A DNA stretch of 64,000 bases, taken from assembly GCA_001599915.1 (NCBI GenBank), contig BCIG01000001.1, forward strand, positions 434,001 to 498,000. Direction: 5' to 3'. Source of the DNA: Symbiotaphrina buchneri (lineage: Eukaryota > Ascomycota > Symbiotaphrinales > Symbiotaphrinaceae). The notes under the pieces were generated by a model. It did not search any database and was not told the origin of the DNA. It saw nothing but the letters and a program-made list of their open reading frames with translations. The position numbers were made by a program, and so were the translations under genes. Below are positions 1-11,491 of this stretch, one piece after another; within the stretch, counting starts at the first letter, position 1, and each line of letters opens with the position of its first letter.

Positions 1-708
1 GTCGCACGACGCAGGTACAACACAGCCAACCGTAGCGAAGCCGCCAACACGCCAACGACACATACTTGCAAGCACTGCCATGAGAACTTCGAGACCGAAA
101 ATAAGTTGCAGCGCCACCAGTGGTCGAACCCGCAGTGTCGCGGTGCGGCAATGCCTGGCTATTCCTCTTCAGTGCCGGAGAAGCGTAAGCACGAAGATAT
201 GGCCTTCCTCAGCGTACACGACATTGTCGCCAAGATCGAGAGGCGTGAGCGAGAGCAGAACGAGGAGATCAAGCGCCTCCGCAAGCAGCTTGAGGGCTTG
301 GAGGAGAGCCATTATGAGCAGACAGAGAGCTTGCACCTGCTGCGTTACATGCTGTTCGAGCGCGAGCGCGAGATGATGAACTACCCCCGCCCCTCTGACG
401 CACCGGACACAGACCCTCGCAAGACAGGTCCGAGACCCGTTGGTATGCGTGGCGATGAGGAGAATGAAGAGGACGCCGATGGGGAGGCTGACCCTGAGGG
501 AAATGGAGGAGCTCCTGCGACTGGCGAACGCCCTCAACCTAGCATGCCGCTTGAAGGCACTCCTGCATCAACCGAGAGAAGAGGTCCGGGCAGGCCACCG
601 AAGAACTTGCCAAATCCTGCCGCAGCAGCAGCAGCAGCCGGTCAGCAAGGTGGTCGACCACCCATGTGGTATTCTGGGTTGCTGCCCCCTTGGGCTGATA
701 TGCCATAG
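1..708 (+). CDS. C2HC zinc-knuckle, coiled-coil, AT-hook protein (5' partial)
   Basis: The frame is open from base 1 to the TAA-like stop region ending at 708 (TAG at 706-708), so the gene begins outside the window and this is at least its last exon. A zinc-finger-like motif sits at 67-138: C-x2-C-x12-H-x6-C, a C2H2 layout with the last His replaced by Cys. It is followed by a basic stretch (EKRKHED), a strongly charged coiled coil (about 211-380), an acidic linker and, near the end, a GRP-core AT-hook (RRGPGRPPKN, about 575-610) and a run of seven alanines. These parts point to a nuclear, DNA-associated protein, but no named family was recognised. The coiled coil shares its heptad register with the genes at 1728, 3093 and 6659. 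An internal ATG at 151 exists, but the zinc motif upstream argues that translation comes through from the left. Confidence 0.7.
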   Translation, partial: VARRRYNTANRSEAANTPTTHTCKHCHENFETENKLQRHQWSNPQCRGAAMPGYSSSVPEKRKHEDMAFLSVHDIVAKIERREREQNEEIKRLRKQLEGLEESHYEQTESLHLLRYMLFEREREMMNYPRPSDAPDTDPRKTGPRPVGMRGDEENEEDADGEADPEGNGGAPATGERPQPSMPLEGTPASTERRGPGRPPKNLPNPAAAAAAAGQQGGRPPMWYSGLLPPWADMP

Positions 709-1536
709 GAGCATGGTTCGGAGATTGGTACACGACTGGCTGGGTCAAGTTTTGCTTGCTCTTCATTACTGCTGGACGTTTCTCCGCCTTTGTCTTATTA
801 GCCGCTGTCGATCCAGCGGTCAGCCTTCTCTTTGTTCTGCTTTGGCTACCGATGTCTGCGGAAGATGGTGCTTCCTCTGGCCGATTGTGGCCCGTACACA
901 AGTTTTTTTGTGCACTTGAACGTCTGCTCCTTGCATCATGCGTGTGCTTCTAGCAGACTACTAGCTCATACCACAAAATGACCTTTTCATCGCGTATTCA
1001 TTTGAAGTGTCACATTGTCGACCATGGGTGAGCTGACTTGAGCTGACTGCTCAAGTCCGCGTCGTACTGTCAGATATGGAACACCTGTTGCCAATGAATA
1101 TGCCATTGCCCGCCGAACATTTTTTCCTTTCCCAATTCGCTGGCCCTGCCCTGCCTCTAAGATCCGGCTCTGAACATTCTGCCCGGATAATACTTGCACT
1201 GCCGACCTAAATCATCTAGCCCATCAAGCTGACTGCGATCATTTTCCCTTGAGGAAACTGTCGTTGGAAACCTTGTCCTGAGGATCACACGTTTGGTGAC
1301 ACAAAAGTGAGGGTGAAGGTTGACCGTTGGGGTGATCACATGCTGGCGTGGGCTGGTTTGTGAATGTATCTTAGCATAGGGGTCTCGCTTTCCTACCTTA
1401 TGAATGGGATCACTGGAGCCCTCCACAACCGGCGAAGCACCGCTAATGCTAGCAGTATCATAAGTCTAGGACACGGTGCAGGCAGTGAATTTCAGTCGTC
1501 TTACAGAAGTTCAGCTGTTCCATCTTCTCACTGTGT

Positions 1537-1568
<32 letters not shown>

Positions 1569-1727
1569 TCCTAGTCAAGTTTCTGTCCTCCCGTCATCCA
1601 CATCACCAGAATCAATCATCCTCTCCGAGGAGGCCCTTGAGCAAGGGTGCACAGTCCGACATCTTTCATCAAGCTCTGCAACCTGAGGTCGAACGACTGT
1701 GTCTTTCAACTCATCGCCTCAATCAAA
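709..1727. other. Intergenic region
   Basis: No supportable gene was seen. It holds the 3' flank of the first gene and the promoter and leader of the next, including a CA microsatellite about 160 bases before the next start codon. Confidence 0.6.
1537..1565. repeat. (CA)14 microsatellite
   Basis: Uninterrupted CA dinucleotides in the putative promoter or 5' leader of the gene starting at 1728. Length polymorphism between strains would be expected. Confidence 0.95.
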
Positions 1728-2717
1728 ATGAGCTCCCAGGAAGATAACGGATACAAAAAGTGGCAGGAGGCGAGGCGGAGGATCAAGACCAACTGGCCTG
1801 AGCCTGCTGCCCAAGCGTTCGTTAACTCAATCAATAGATTCGAGGAGCAAGGGGACAGAGATCTCATACGGACATTGGAGAAGTTTTCGGGCAAGATGGG
1901 CTACGAAGAGACTCTTCTGAGGGTGAACAGGGCAATAGTTTGGCGCGTCTCATTTCCACACCCACGCCAACTTGCGGGACCCGTGGAAGACGACTTCAAA
2001 GCTGCAGAAATCGATCTGGCTCCGGCCCTTCAGGTTAGAGCAGATCATTTGACTAGGAACAGTTTGACTGTAGGGGAGTACGGCTTTTTGAAGAAACTGT
2101 ACCCGGGAGAAGCTCGAGTGTTTGGATTCATCAAGCGCCCAGGGACTCAGCCTGAACATGATCCAGCTAGAGCAAACGATAGGCAGACCACCGCAACTCA
2201 CCAAGAGGATCCTAGTGAGTCCATCATGCTCCGTTTACATTGACGGACATTGACAAAAGTATGGATAGATTCGAAGAATAAAGCTGGCCTGCCCTTAGGC
2301 ACGACGACCGCCGAGACCACCACGACTCCTGATGACAGTAAAAGTGCCAGAAAGGTTGTAGGCCAGTCGGTGCTTCACGAACTCCAGTCCCTCCTCAATC
2401 AATTTCAGGCAGATCATGAAGCCCAAGAACAGAGGATCGACAGTATTCGAAAGAGTTTGAAAACATGTTCTAGAGGCTATGACGCAGGCTTCGATGCAGG
2501 CTTCGGGGCAGGCTTTAAGGACGCTATTGAGAAACTTCAGGAGGCAATACCCAACACTGATACAAGCTACGCTAGTTGCACGAAAGCACTGGGGGAGTTG
2601 GGTGCTACTAGTGAGAAGCAACGTGCCGATCTCATGAAGATGCATCGTCTCATCTCGATGGCAAACAGGGAGGCAAAGGAAGGACAGGAGGAACTGCTCC
2701 ACAAGGCTCCACAGTAG
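1728..2717 (+). CDS. Coiled-coil protein, tandem paralogue 1 (hypothetical)
   Basis: The ATG at 1728 is the first in frame after a stop and opens a two-exon gene. Exon 1 is 1728-2214. The donor is GTGAGT at 2215. The acceptor is AG at 2259 (45-nt intron) or 2268 (54 nt); both keep the frame, and the intron holds an in-frame stop. It interrupts a codon after its first base (phase 1). The protein is about 311-314 aa. The N-terminal half is mixed helical and basic without a recognised domain. The C-terminal half is a coiled coil with a short GFDAGFGAGF repeat. The exon 2 product resembles that of the next gene (3093-4072) in length, heptad spacing and intron phase, so the two look like tandem duplicates. 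Function is unknown; a structural or nuclear role is only a guess. Confidence 0.7.
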
Positions 2718-3092
2718 CCAGTCGCGCTGTGCCTGATAGATGTCAGTGGTAGTAGACTGTGCAGGCCAAGTGAAGCCCCCGGAAAGAGATTTGTGGCTGC
2801 CTTGCTGTAATTACGTGGACATGTCTTCACAAACACAAAGGATCCTAGAATAAGCCAGAATTCACTACACACCCGTGGCTATTCTTCCTTTAGTCTGAAC
2901 TGTGGTGAATCCAGAATGTACAACAACGGGAAGAGCGGTGAATGCGAGTCTCGTCTTATTGAGCCCACCGACGTGACCCCTCCACTCCCAAAACTTTTCC
3001 ATGGTGCAACTTCCAGCATCAACCTCAAGACAACTACACTGCCTGATACCTAAGGCGATTGCCCACGGCAATCCGTGATTTGTAGCTGCACA

Positions 3093-4072
3093 ATGGCCTC
3101 AGCGGAGATCCAAGCGAAGCCAAAACTGGAGCCGACGACGAGCTCCCAGCTGCTTGAAAGGGCATTCGTCCATCCTGATCAGCTTTTCAAGCCTGAACCA
3201 AACCAGGTCTCAGCTACTAGAGCCCGTGTCAAGAGTCCTTCGTTCCGGGTGCCCGAACCTGAGATTCGATGGCTACACCGACATACTTCGGCTTTTACAG
3301 GTGGTCCTTTGGGAAACATGGGTGCAAAACCAACCGTTCCATATAACGTCAACCAAGACATTCACGACACCTTCTCAGACGATGAAGTCGTGGCTCCGAG
3401 GAAGCGGAAGGCGCGCCGGGAAGAGGACGAGGACGAGGACTACTCTCCAGAGCCTGTTACTCTGCCAGCTACGAAGCGCCGGTTGAGACTCCGCGTTACG
3501 AGAGCTCCACAAGCATATGAGAGTATGTCGAACATTCTAGTCGTGTTGATGTCAATGCTGACTTCAGGCCAGACGCGTGCGATGCTTTGAAGACGATCAC
3601 TCCCAAAGAAGAGGAGCCGGATACACCTGCGGAGGGCCGCGATAAGGCCGAGGCCACAGTTAAAGCTGAACTAGCAGCGACTCCCACCTCCATGTTACAG
3701 AAACCAGCTGAAATAAAGCCCGTTTATACGAGTCAAGTACTTGTTGCGAAGCTGGAGTCACTGGTCGATCGATATGAGCAACATCAGCAAGAGCAAGAAA
3801 AGCGGCTGGAGCGGTTGGAGACAGGCTTGAAAGCGTACGCCATGGCCGGAGAAAGAATTGAGTGTGCATTTGAGACAGCGCTTGAGAAGATACTTCAGGC
3901 AAAGTGCGAATTCGACACTCGACACGGCGCTTGCAGAATAAAGTTGGAGGAGATCAGCGATTACAACACGGAGCAAACGGACAATTTGGCGGAAATGAGG
4001 GACCTAATCTCCGCTCTTAAGAAGAAAGGCTCTGAGAATGAAGGAGATAACAAGGAGATCTCTGGGGAATAG
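3093..4072 (+). CDS. Coiled-coil protein with NLS, tandem paralogue 2 (hypothetical)
   Basis: Starts at the ATG at 3093. Exon 1 is 3093-3522, the intron 3523-3572 (GTATGT, branch GCTGAC, acceptor CCAG, 50 nt, phase 1) and exon 2 3573-4072, giving 309 aa. An earlier AG at 3567 would break the frame, which decides the acceptor. Exon 1 encodes a Pro- and Glu-rich region, then a basic/acidic patch (PRKRKARREEDEDED) and a second basic cluster (TKRRLRLRV), both typical nuclear localisation signals. Exon 2 encodes an uninterrupted coiled coil of about 110 residues that aligns with exon 2 of the preceding gene, including a conserved core glutamine. The N-terminal halves of the two do not align, so the shared module is the coiled coil. 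Molecular function is unknown. Confidence 0.75.
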
Positions 4073-5539
4073 GAAGACGTCCAGTGAGATGATGATGGCA
4101 AAACGGATGGTGGGCGGGCCATCAGCCAAACATGGATATGCTGCAGCTCTCTCGAGGAAACCTCACTCTCTGGCCCACTGAGAATTTGCCATAGCGAAAG
4201 GCACCAAAGCACCAAGCTCTCGACGCAGATATTCGATAACTGTCAAGTGTCGCAATTGCCTATTCTTAAGCTCTGCCTATTGTTTGATTACCTTCTCAGA
4301 CGTTGGATGCTATCCTATCACCGCAGGCATGCTGCATTACTAAGCACGAAGAAAGGGGTTCAGCCAGTACCCCTGAGTCGCCAAGACTAAGGGATCAAGC
4401 AAACCCTGTATCTGATGCTTTTGCCAATTGTCATTACTATGCGGCTGCAGAGGATCAATCATTTTCATCTATCGATTTCGGGTCTCATCGTTTAAATAGG
4501 ATCAGTTGTTTTTAAGGCCGTGCCTAATGACTATGAAGTTGCGTGCAATTCATCTGCTACCTGCTGATTGCGTCTCTCCGTCCTTGCATTTGCCCACAGC
4601 ATTTGAGATATGCCCTTCCTTGGCACCTGAGTCGAATAATCGACTCTTGGTATCTAAGACAACTTTGGAACCTGACGAGCAGAGATAATACCTACAGCAG
4701 AAATGTCACGGCAATAAGTCACGGTTACACTATGATACCAATCCTCGAGATAGTGATCTGTTGCGACATTACTTGGTTATCAAATGTTCATGCGACTAGA
4801 CACAAGTAATCCCTCCTCTTGAGCTCATAAGGTGATACAGTAGGTTCTGAGATTCACGGAGATTGTAAGATACAAAACCACCCATGTTCAGAAATCATTC
4901 CCGTCAAGATACCCTAAAACTCCGCGGGACCAAGGTATCTCTACAAATTTTGCTGTAAAACGGGCGAGGAGAGCAGAGGCTGGGCCTAGCCATCAATGTT
5001 TCGAGCTTGGAGCTTGAACGTCGTTGAAAGGCTTCACTGAGTGGGGCGTACTGGAGTAGTCGATGCACATTGGATGAATGCATTCTAGACCGACGCACAC
5101 GGGCATGTAGGCCAGAGTGATAGTCAGTCAATGGCAGTTGTGACATGGTACCTGATTTATCGACCAGGCTGATCGAGCTGAGCTGGTTTTGAAGCACCCC
5201 ATAATCCGGGACAAGTCAGTACCTCAATATCTTGAGGTAGCAAACATTCTGTAGAGTTCTCGGGGCTTTGTCATAATTCCAGCATCAGATTTCATGAACA
5301 AAAACAGACGAGCATCGCGTGGAGGGGGTGCAGCCTATGCAATGATCAGCGTGATCTCATCAGCGTGATGTGATCGTATGAGATCAGTAGAGCCTTGACT
5401 CATAAAAAGACACAGCCATCTTTCTCCAATATCTTCTCACCTTAGTTACTGCTTTTGCAGCAAACGCTATTTGTGTCAACTCCACTGCGTTACTCAGTCC
5501 CTCAGACTCCCGCTCCTTGATTGAGCAACCTCGATTGCC
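4073..5539. other. Intergenic region
   Basis: About 1.5 kb with only short overlapping frames and no motif recognised. The last 150 bases carry a pyrimidine-rich stretch typical of a fungal core promoter before the ATG at 5540. Confidence 0.5.
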
Positions 5540-6196
5540 ATGACTACACCGCCGCAGGTGCTTAGCGAAGCCGTTCGCAGCAGCATATCGAGGCTCTCAT
5601 CAGATGATAATTTCCACAGGGATGGTAAGCTAAAAAAAGAAGCCATGGTATAGATCGTCACTAACAATACGTTACCAGCGTTCCTGGCACGGATGAGGCA
5701 GATAGCTGTGGATCATGTACTTCGTGCCTGCGCCATCTCCGAGCTTGAACTCGACCGTAGGTTGCATCGCTGGTCCGTTACGGGAGCTGCCGCTGACGAG
5801 AGCATCACCTTAGCTGGCGAGCAACAAAACCAGGAGCCAACGCCACGCTGCGCAACAGGGGTCGACCGGCGGTGGGATTTCCAGGCCCTTGACGTGCTGT
5901 CGGAACATGATAGATCATCTTTGGAGCTTGGGGACTGGTTTGACCACATCGATACACTATGCACAATCATCGAACAGGAAAACGATGGGCTGAGGATGGA
6001 GGATCGAGATCTCTTGCAGGACAAACTATACACCTTGCTAAAGGGCATCTCTATCGTTGATTACAGCTGCTTCTCAGCCATCCAACAAAAGCACAGAGAG
6101 GCTAAACGCATGTTCCCAAGAGCGCCTGCCGGGTTGGAAGAGTTTTCCATCCCAGGTGAGGAAGGTGTTGCTCAATATGTTCGTGAGAACAACTAG
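5540..6196 (+). CDS. Hypothetical protein, two exons
   Basis: Start ATG at 5540. Exon 1 is 5540-5624. The intron is 5625-5678 (GTAAGC, branch CTAAC at 5661, acceptor CCAG, 54 nt, phase 1). Exon 2 is 5679-6196, for a 200-aa product. The splice joins two frames exactly, and the intron contains an in-frame stop, which supports the model. The protein is mainly helical and acidic, with no signal peptide, membrane segment or recognised domain. It sits between members of the coiled-coil family but does not share their heptad motif. Function unknown. Confidence 0.65.
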
Positions 6197-6658
6197 GGGA
6201 CCTGACGTCTGATTATAGATAGAACCGTGCACAGGCCAAAGTGAAGATTCAGAGGGAAAAGGGAGACGACCGATAGTGAACGATAATGACATCGGAGAAT
6301 ACGAGCAAGGAAATACCTCACGACGATGATTTCAGGAATGCAGATGGTTGTTTCTGAATTGGCAAGGTTGGCCAGATAATCTCGACTACAATGTCCATTT
6401 GAATCCATTGCAACCTTGGTAAGATCTTGATAGAGGTTCCTCAGAGGTTATGTTGTCCTGTTTGAAATGCCCGTTGGAATGGAACAGCGTTAACAGGTTA
6501 AGCCCCTGAAGTCGGTTCAGGAGAGGCTGACTCATCCAGGCACGTGCGCGGTGTTACTGTTCGGCACCTGTCACCAAACGTTACGGCCGCTGCCGTCGTC
6601 CAGCGTCATACCGTTCATCGTCGGTCACCGTTGCTGTTGCGACCCAACGCGGTTGACA
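6197..6658. other. Intergenic region
   Basis: Promoter region of the AT-hook gene at 6659. The upstream frame is open without an ATG. Nothing else was recognised. Confidence 0.5.
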
Positions 6659-7960
6659 ATGCCGAAAACGAAGCAGACAGGACGAGACGGCATCGCGCTC
6701 CCGCCGGATCGTGCAAGACGATCAAACTCTGCTCTGTCGCAGATCTTCGACGACAGCTTCTTCGATCGGCTTCACAGCAAGCTGGAACTGCAGAAGCAGA
6801 ATGAGAGACACACCGCAGAGAGGATTCAACAGCTGCGGGAGTCAGTGCATAGGACCCAAGCAGAACTTGGCAGACTTGAGGAAGACCATCGGGCTCAGGA
6901 GCAATATCTGGTTGATGTGTTTGCTCTACTTAACGAAGTCAAAGCCAAGAGGGACGCTGTGGTCAAGCCTGCGCGCAGTTCTACGCCGCCTCCACCGGGG
7001 GTGATCCATGTTCTCTCTGATACTGAACAGCCCAAATCTGCGCACAAACCCTCTCTCAAAAACGCGGCGAATCCATTATTCTTCAAAGATGACCATGTCC
7101 CTCCCGAAGGCGGCAAAGGAAATAGGAAAAAGACCAACGAGCTGAACCAAGCCGAGGGGAATAGTGCAGGTGTAGCACGACCGGCGACCGCGCCTCTTGC
7201 TCCGCAGGGGATGGATGAGCTTGCGAGTGGTTCGACTGCGACGCTTCAACAAGACCTCTATTCCGCTACACCAGAGGCAAGGCCGCTTGTCCTCCCTCAT
7301 CGGCCTCAGGATGCTCAGTCCAACACATCAAGTTACCGGCCAACCGCGACACTCCAAGCGGAGACCGACTCCGACTTGGAGAGCCAGATCCCTCCGCGCG
7401 ACCCAAATTCCCTGCCTCGTGGCCGGTTGGCTCGTCGAAGCAACAAACGTGTACGTGTACCAAGCTCCAGGATTCCCAGCAATGGCATCCAGGGCAAAGG
7501 GTCACTTTTCCCTGATAAGACACCCACAACTTTTGGATCCAAGCATGCCAATGGTGTTCCCTCACCTGCTCGATCCTCGACTGTGAATACAGTCTCATAT
7601 AAGTCACCGCTCTTAGCCAATGTCCCAGCTGGAGGCGACATCGATGGGCTACAGCGTCCGGAGGACATTATTGACATTCCTACTACCGAGTCAGATGGGT
7701 CGATATTCGGTGAGCCCCGGCCCCCGGTTACCGCGCACTCAGGGAAGAGGAAAAGAGGACGACCGAAAACCGGAGGAGTCGGGGGGTTGTCGCCACCGAA
7801 ATATGGCGTCCGGCCTGTTACACCGACGAATGAGCTGACAGACGACGATGTACCCAGGTCGGCGCATGGTAGGAGACTCAAGAAGGGTATCGACTACAGG
7901 GAGGTGCGACCGGAGATTGATGGTCCGATCTTTGGCAGTCAAGCCATGAGGGGCGTATGA
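6659..7960 (+). CDS. Coiled-coil AT-hook protein (hypothetical, nuclear)
   Basis: Single-exon gene of 433 aa. The first in-frame ATG is at 6659; the open frame extends upstream but offers only non-ATG starts. Residues of about 30-105 form a strongly predicted coiled coil with a Leu/Gln heptad pattern shared with the genes at 1, 1728 and 3093. The middle is long, Pro/Ser-rich and presumably disordered. Near the C-terminus lies a textbook AT-hook (KRKRGRPKTGG, codons around 7745-7780), the minor-groove binding motif of chromatin proteins. A short conserved-looking end (D-Y-R-E-V-R-P-E) follows. The architecture of coiled coil plus linker plus AT-hook repeats that of the gene at 1-708. A chromatin-associated role is inferred; the partner and target are unknown. 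Confidence 0.75.
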   Translation: MPKTKQTGRDGIALPPDRARRSNSALSQIFDDSFFDRLHSKLELQKQNERHTAERIQQLRESVHRTQAELGRLEEDHRAQEQYLVDVFALLNEVKAKRDAVVKPARSSTPPPPGVIHVLSDTEQPKSAHKPSLKNAANPLFFKDDHVPPEGGKGNRKKTNELNQAEGNSAGVARPATAPLAPQGMDELASGSTATLQQDLYSATPEARPLVLPHRPQDAQSNTSSYRPTATLQAETDSDLESQIPPRDPNSLPRGRLARRSNKRVRVPSSRIPSNGIQGKGSLFPDKTPTTFGSKHANGVPSPARSSTVNTVSYKSPLLANVPAGGDIDGLQRPEDIIDIPTTESDGSIFGEPRPPVTAHSGKRKRGRPKTGGVGGLSPPKYGVRPVTPTNELTDDDVPRSAHGRRLKKGIDYREVRPEIDGPIFGSQAMRGV

Positions 7961-8742
7961 TGAAGGCAGCGGCTCCACATCTTCACCGGAGAAGGCCATC
8001 TGTTGGGCTCAAGCGTGCATTTTCGTGTTGGTATTTGCATATGGCATTCGTACTGTATGATGTGGGTTCAGCATTCGGCGGGATCTTTTTCGTCGCGTAT
8101 TCCTCATGGCATTGGAGTTTATTATCATAGATACCCCCGTTGGTTTGTTGAGCTTTACTCGTATGCTAGGTTGTATTATCTGGGTAAACGGTCTGCAGTT
8201 GCCGGGACGCAGTGTGAAGTACTCGTACATCAGCATGAAATTGGTTCCCTTTGTATTCGACGAGAAAATGGCATGAGGTCTGTAACAGCATAGCTCGGGG
8301 AGTGCGGATTATCTCCCTCTCCCGTAATCGCGGTCCTGTATCTAAGGTACCTTACCTTACCTTAAAGTTTCCATTCTGAGCTCGTCCGGTTCCCTGTCTG
8401 CCAATCAACTGTTCAGGGCTAGCTCCTTGGCGGCTGATCGACGGGAGCGGGAAGTGCCACCATTTTGAGGGTCTGCCTTAGCCAAGATCAGCCAAGCCAG
8501 AATCTCAGCCGAGGCGTCATCAACTCCTGTCCCTCCAAATCCCCTACGAACTGAGGCTTCTTTCACAACGAGGCCAGGTCCAGTCCTGTCAACATCATTC
8601 CTATCTTCACCTCGCCTCTTGTCACTTTCCATTTTCTGGAGATCAGCTAGTTGGAGGGGGCCTAGGGACATATCCAATCGTCCACACAGGGCTCATTTCT
8701 TCCATCCATTGCCTTAAAGTTTCCATCCCCGTTTAACTACCA
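7961..8742. other. Intergenic region upstream of CorA gene
   Basis: No gene seen. It contains a short TACCT tandem (TACCTTACCTTACCTTA, 8348-8364) and two copies of a 15-base direct repeat. A - strand frame at 8405-8677 lacks support. Confidence 0.5.
8360..8726. repeat. 15-bp direct repeat in CorA promoter
   Basis: CCTTAAAGTTTCCAT occurs at 8360-8374 and again at 8712-8726, the second copy 16 bases before the ATG of the transporter gene. It may be a duplicated leader segment or a regulatory site. Confidence 0.6.
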
Positions 8743-11491
8743 ATGGCTTCATCTCCGCCGGGAGCTACGACACAGCAATCATCAGCACCAGCGGTCAGAC
8801 ATCCGAATGTGACCGGAAGCGAAACTTCTTCGCAGGCTCCCTCTGGCCGTCGTCGCCGTCGTCATGGTGGGAAGAAACATCGTCGCAATCGACGGCAAAG
8901 CTTTGCGGCCCCTACCGAAGACGACGAGGTTGCTGTAGGCCAACCGGCCATTGAAGAAGAACGTGAGCCTGGGCAGGAAGGGGATGGTGCGAAAGAGAGT
9001 CGGCCACTATATGCGCAGAGGCGCAATGACAGTGCTACGAGCCTCGATAGTGAAGCGTTGTTGCATGACCATCGGTGAGTTTATCATCCCGATCAGTGTG
9101 AGCCCAAAAGGCGCCTCATCTGACGTTTCGCTAGTGCGCATCCTCCCATGCGACATCGCAGACAGAGTACCGCTACACGGCGGCCACAGGTCTTGTCTAC
9201 AAGTTCGGCACCAACAATGGGTCATGCCGACTCCGCTCGCAGATCGCCTCATAGGGGACAGCATGCTCTAGCACTGGGAACAAAAGCATACTCTTCAGGA
9301 GGTGAGAGTGACGAGGACGAAGATGCAGATGATCGTACTCCTCTGATGAACACGAACCGGCCCAGGTCCGGCACGGCTGCCGGTTATGGAGGTTTTGGGA
9401 GCTCTCCTCAGGAGAGACGGAGGCGTAATCCTTCATCAGGAACATCTACATCCAGTCGGAGAAGAAGACAGATCCCCGTTCGTCAGCAGTCCGCAACCAA
9501 ACCTGCCGGTGATTGGGACGTGAACAACCCCCCATCCGTACCTGGAACTCCCACCGTGGGGCCGAAGGATCCAATGGTTCCTGAGGAGTTTAGCACATCA
9601 GAAGGGCGCCGGTCAGGTGGTGCGAGAGATACATTGATTGACATTGATGATATACGTGACCTTGATCTCCATGGAAGGTCGTCTACTCCCAGCTCGCCAG
9701 GGTTCGACGAGCGCAGACGGAATACTATTGCAGTAGGTCCTGAGGATGACGTGTGCTTCCCAATGGAAGGGGTATCCGAGTTAGGGGATGAAGAAACGAT
9801 CCACAACGCCGAGGACGATTTTGGTTACAGGCAGGGTCGTAGAAGGAGGAGGGTGTGGCCTGATCTGGCAATACTTGAAGAATGGAGCCGGGAGGAAAAG
9901 GAAGAAAGAAGTGGAGGTATCAGGGCAAAGAAGATCAGCGAGCCTGCACTGGTCGGGGGCAGACTGCGTCCGCAACGATCTGCATGGCATCGGGAAGAGG
10001 AAGATGCCCCTTACAGATTTACATATTTCAACGAAGAGTTCCAGAGCACGATTCACAGCCAGACGATATCTGAGCTACTACAGCCCGGCCAGACCTTCAA
10101 GGACTTGTTTATCCCAGATCCGCCGGAGTTGACAGATGAATCGACAGATGAGGAGGAAGAAGACTTTTTGTCACCTGCCAGGCCTGGTGACAATGGAATG
10201 CCGATGGATCCATTGCAGCGAGTTGCCAGCACAACACAAACGTCCCGTGCCCCGACTCCTGTGCAACCTTTTACGCATAGTCGCAATCAATCCATATCTA
10301 CCAATCAGCCTACCATTGCGGAAAATCAGTCTCAAGGAGCGCAACAAAAACAGAAACGTTACGGTCCTCGCCCGACGTTCTGGCTGGATGTGTTAAGCCC
10401 AACAGAAGCTGAGATGCGGGTCTTATCCAGGGCCTTTAGCATCCATCCTCTTACAGCCGAAGACATTATGATGCAAGAAGCGAGAGAGAAAGTGGAGCTG
10501 TTCCGTCATTACTATTTTGTCAACTACCGGACATTTGAGCAAGATACAAATAGCGAGGACTACCTCGAGCCCGTCAACATGTACGTGGTCGTCTTCAGGG
10601 AAGGCGTAATAAGCGTGAGTGTTCGTTCTATGACAGCAAGCTACATTATCTGACTACCTACAGTTCCACTTTTCAATGTCACCCCATCCGGCTAATGTCC
10701 GGCGCCGCATTCGTCAACTGAGAGATTACCTTATTTTGTCTTCTGACTGGATCTCTTATGCTATTATTGATGATATCACTGACGTTTTTGGACCATTGAT
10801 CCAGTCGATTGAGGAAGAGGTCGACGAGATCGACGACATGATCCTCAGGCTTCACTCGCCAGAGGACGAGACGAATGAAAAGCCCACACCGGCTAAAGGC
10901 GAGAAGAACAAACAAGAACTCATTGGGAATCCCAATGCCACGTCTGGCGAGCGTGGGTCCGACATGCTCCGCCAAGTGGGTGATTGCCGGCGCAAAGTGA
11001 TGGGCTTGTACCGTCTTCTTGGCAACAAGGCCGACGTGATCAAAGGGTTTGCGAAAAGGTGCAATGAGCAGTGGCAGGTCGCACCACGGTCAGAGATTGG
11101 GTTATATTTGGGAGATATTCAAGACCATATCGTGACGATGACCAGCAATTTGACGCACTATGAGCAAATCCTGTCGAGAGCGCACTCGAACTACTTGGCA
11201 CAGATCAACATTCGGATGAATGAACGGCAGGAGCAGACGGCAGATGTGTTGGGGAAGCTGACGGTGCTTGGGTGAGTAGCCGCCTGGATATGACTCCTAG
11301 ACACAAGCTGACTATTCGATAGTACACTCGTCCTCCCCATGAATATCATCACCGGTCTGTGGGGTATGAACTGCCTGGTCCCCGGCCAGGACGTGGACAG
11401 TTACGCATGGTTCTTTGGCATCACATCTGGCCTGCTCATGTTCGGCATTGTGTGCTATTTCGTTGCGAAGCGGGTGTATGGCATAGTCTAA
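8743..11491 (+). CDS. CorA/Mnr2-type Mg2+ transporter
   Basis: Four exons: 8743-9074, 9135-10614, 10664-11271 and 11323-11491; introns are 60, 49 and 51 nt with GTGAGT donors. Frames join exactly to give 862 aa. The C-terminus carries the signature of CorA-family channels: a first membrane helix ending in the G-M-N motif (ITGLWGMN), a short loop, and a second helix (WFFGITSGLLMFGIVCYFV). The preceding segment holds the long helical CorA cytoplasmic domain (FWLDVLSP, then HPLTAEDIMMQEAREKVE). The first 400 or so residues are a disordered Arg/Ser/acid-rich extension. The length matches fungal Alr/Mnr2 transporters (about 850-970 aa) rather than short mitochondrial Mrs2. An Mnr2-like role in releasing vacuolar magnesium is plausible from the long basic N-terminus, but a plasma-membrane Alr role is not excluded. 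Confidence 0.9.

Noticed and set aside
3561-3572. Acceptor AG at 3567 for the intron of the gene at 3093
   Set aside because: It gives a 45-nt intron but breaks the frame; the AG at 3572 keeps it.
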